DNA from: Candidatus Hydrogenedentota bacterium
GTDB lineage: Bacteria; Hydrogenedentota; Hydrogenedentia; Hydrogenedentales; SLHB01
Assembly: GCA_003552485.1 (NCBI GenBank)
Contig: PUMX01000137.1
Coordinates: 1 to 6,767, forward strand
Direction: 5' to 3'
DNA length: 6,767 nt
A program made the position numbers and the translations under genes. The notes under the pieces are model-generated. The model made no database searches, was not told the DNA's origin, and saw only the letters and a program-made list of their open reading frames with translations. This document shows, in pieces, positions 5,377-6,767 of this stretch (positions are counted from its first letter, which is position 1; every line of letters begins with the position of its first letter).

Positions 5377-6767
5377 CTAACTCTCTTGTTCCGGGTCATC
5401 ATATTCTTGTTCGCGATTCCTGTACTCCTCGGCTTCGTGTTCGTCCTCCCCGTTTTCCGTTTCTTCCAGCGTTTCCTGAGCCGAGTCGAGCACGCCACTT
5501 TCGCCCCGGCGCAAAACCAACAGATTGTTTTCTTCGTCAACAAGAGTTACGGAATGGCGGTCGGGATTATACTCCTCGATGCGCCACCCTTCATGGAGAA
5601 TACCACCCAATTCAAGCGTGTGTTGAGTGGTTTCGCCATCTGGATGGCGCACCACGAAATAGAAGCGAGGCGCGCGCTCACGAGCCCGGACCATACCGCG
5701 CAACTCGGCTTCCGTCACGGCCGGTTCCGGCGGAGTGGGTTCGGTTAGCTCGTCTTCTTCGGGCTCCTCCTCAATCTCAGAAACGCGGTCGGGCTGCGGA
5801 ACAACGGGCGGGTCTTCATTCGAGTCGGGCTCGCCGGGCAAGGGGGCCAACTCGTCCGGCTCAGCCTCCGCGACATGCACGGGTTCTGGGACTTCGAATG
5901 TGGCGACCTCAGCGCGGACAGGCCGGGGAGCTGACGCGAGAATGGCGCGGTGCTCGCCGCCATCTACTCCAAAGACCAACGTCGTGGACTCTCGGGGCGC
6001 TAACTCGACCCGCGGAAGCTCCTCGCTTGCCGCGCCATAACGCCGCACGCCCCTCTGAACGAATTGCGCTTGGGTTATGTCCCGCCACCCGTTGTCCGCT
6101 GCTTGCCTCTCCAATGTGAGGGCATAGGCGTTAGGTTGAAGCGATCGTTGCGAGACAATGAGCGTGTTGCGGCCCGCGTTAGCGATGGTCACGGTGGCTT
6201 GGTGACTGTGCCGCATAGCGCCGGGCGCGCGTTCGACCGTCACGCTCAAACGCGGATCCGGGCGCAACAGGCCTCCAAAATCCGTGAACGTGAGCCCCAA
6301 TCCGATAATGGCGAGGCCAACAATAATGGGCACGGCCAAGCGGGTCCGTGGCGTTGACCACATTCCTATCGCGCCGGCGGCGCCCATGGCCAGAAGGCCA
6401 ACGGTGAAGACAATAATGCCGGGCTGGAAGAAGCCGCCCTGGCTGAGCTGTTCGCCTAGCACACCCGGCTGTTGCAAAGCGTGCATGTAAAGGTAAAAGG
6501 CCGCCAATAGGGCGCAGATCAGCCACGCCACTCCAATCACGCCGCCGCGCAACGGCTTACTGGGAACGAGGGCCATGAGTGACAAAAGCAACGCAACGGA
6601 TACGGGAAATGAGATAAACCAGTGGATCTCCTCCGGGTTCAAGCCCAGCCGCCAGAATAGGGCCATACTGTTCATGCCGTTCACAACGGGAAGCACCGGC
6701 GAGACCACAAGAAGCAACGCAGCGCCCCAAGCGACAAAACTATCGTAGCCAATACGAGCGCCTTGCC
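5377..6767 (-). CDS. Multi-spanning membrane protein with a beta-rich domain and acidic tail (5' partial)
   Basis: The frame ends at TAG (5379-5377) and stays open to the right edge, giving at least 462 residues; the true start is probably outside the window. About five hydrophobic segments are visible, roughly residues 10-30, 48-69, 74-97, 115-137 and 143-163 from the edge. They are followed by an Ig/CARDB-like beta stretch (about 172-270) with RLSVTVERAPG, ATVTIANAGRNTLIV and LAPRESTTLVF. Next is a Pro/Glu-rich linker (about 290-352) and a small beta domain (about 366-420: YFVVRHPDGE, LELGGILHEGWRIEEYNPDRHSVTLVDEENNLLVLRRGE). The end is a very acidic tail. The small domain recalls beta folds of secretion and pilus inner-membrane proteins (GspC/PilP type), but that is only an impression. 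I do not recognise the family. It converges on the TPR lipoprotein gene with 27 bases between stops. Confidence 0.8.
   Translation of the reverse strand, partial: QGARIGYDSFVAWGAALLLVVSPVLPVVNGMNSMALFWRLGLNPEEIHWFISFPVSVALLLSLMALVPSKPLRGGVIGVAWLICALLAAFYLYMHALQQPGVLGEQLSQGGFFQPGIIVFTVGLLAMGAAGAIGMWSTPRTRLAVPIIVGLAIIGLGLTFTDFGGLLRPDPRLSVTVERAPGAMRHSHQATVTIANAGRNTLIVSQRSLQPNAYALTLERQAADNGWRDITQAQFVQRGVRRYGAASEELPRVELAPRESTTLVFGVDGGEHRAILASAPRPVRAEVATFEVPEPVHVAEAEPDELAPLPGEPDSNEDPPVVPQPDRVSEIEEEPEEDELTEPTPPEPAVTEAELRGMVRARERAPRFYFVVRHPDGETTQHTLELGGILHEGWRIEEYNPDRHSVTLVDEENNLLVLRRGESGVLDSAQETLEETENGEDEHEAEEYRNREQEYDDPEQES

Noticed and set aside
5386..5748. Hydrophobic 120-codon plus-strand frame that looks like a small membrane protein
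   Set aside because: It is the complement of the acidic tail of the membrane protein: Glu and Asp codons read antisense become Phe, Leu, Ile and Val, which explains the hydrophobicity.
6715..6717. TTG codon as the start of the minus-strand membrane protein
   Set aside because: The frame stays open upstream to the window edge and the upstream residues extend the hydrophobic segment (FVAWGAALLLVV), so TTG would cut a membrane helix. The gene is treated as partial.

Overview
This window is a GC-rich stretch of a bacterial chromosome. It carries a conserved translation and RNA gene cluster, followed by two less familiar cell-envelope genes. The plus strand reads: end of ffh, rpsP, khpA (ylqC-type KH gene), rimM, trmD, rplS, rnhB and a TPR lipoprotein. 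On the minus strand, converging on the lipoprotein gene, is a multi-spanning membrane protein whose start lies beyond the right edge. The order rpsP-khpA-rimM-trmD-rplS with ffh upstream and rnhB downstream is widespread among bacteria. The KH gene between rpsP and rimM is absent from the classic E. coli version of the operon. The Sec/Lsp-type lipoprotein signal together with a TPR outer-envelope architecture suggests a diderm. GC richness, alanine/arginine-rich proteins and the khpA-containing operon would fit an uncultured deltaproteobacterial, PVC-like or related lineage, but this is inference and no species is claimed.

Region by region: 1-171 is the C-terminus of Ffh. Positions 172-396 are a non-coding leader with three predicted hairpins, the last ending a few bases before the rpsP ribosome-binding site. 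Positions 397-2646 are a tightly packed operon (gaps of 1 and 34 bases, then two 4-base start/stop overlaps) that ends in a textbook intrinsic terminator at 2677-2709. Positions 2647-2846 hold that terminator, palindromes and a possible promoter for the next unit. Positions 2847-5349 are rnhB and a 565-residue TPR lipoprotein 7 bases after it. Positions 5377 to the right edge are the membrane protein on the opposite strand.

How the genes work together: Ffh targets nascent membrane and secreted proteins. S16 and RimM act in 30S assembly. KhpA binds RNA. TrmD makes m1G37 in tRNA and so protects the reading frame. L19 sits at the 30S/50S interface. RNase HII removes ribonucleotides and RNA primers from DNA. 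The last two genes act in the envelope and have no established function. The core genes are ordinary. The parts that merit a second look are the rpsP leader, the degenerate N-terminal half of RimM, the rimM-trmD junction, the palindrome-rich rplS-rnhB spacer and the two envelope proteins. I found no clear sign of a new defence or mobile system.
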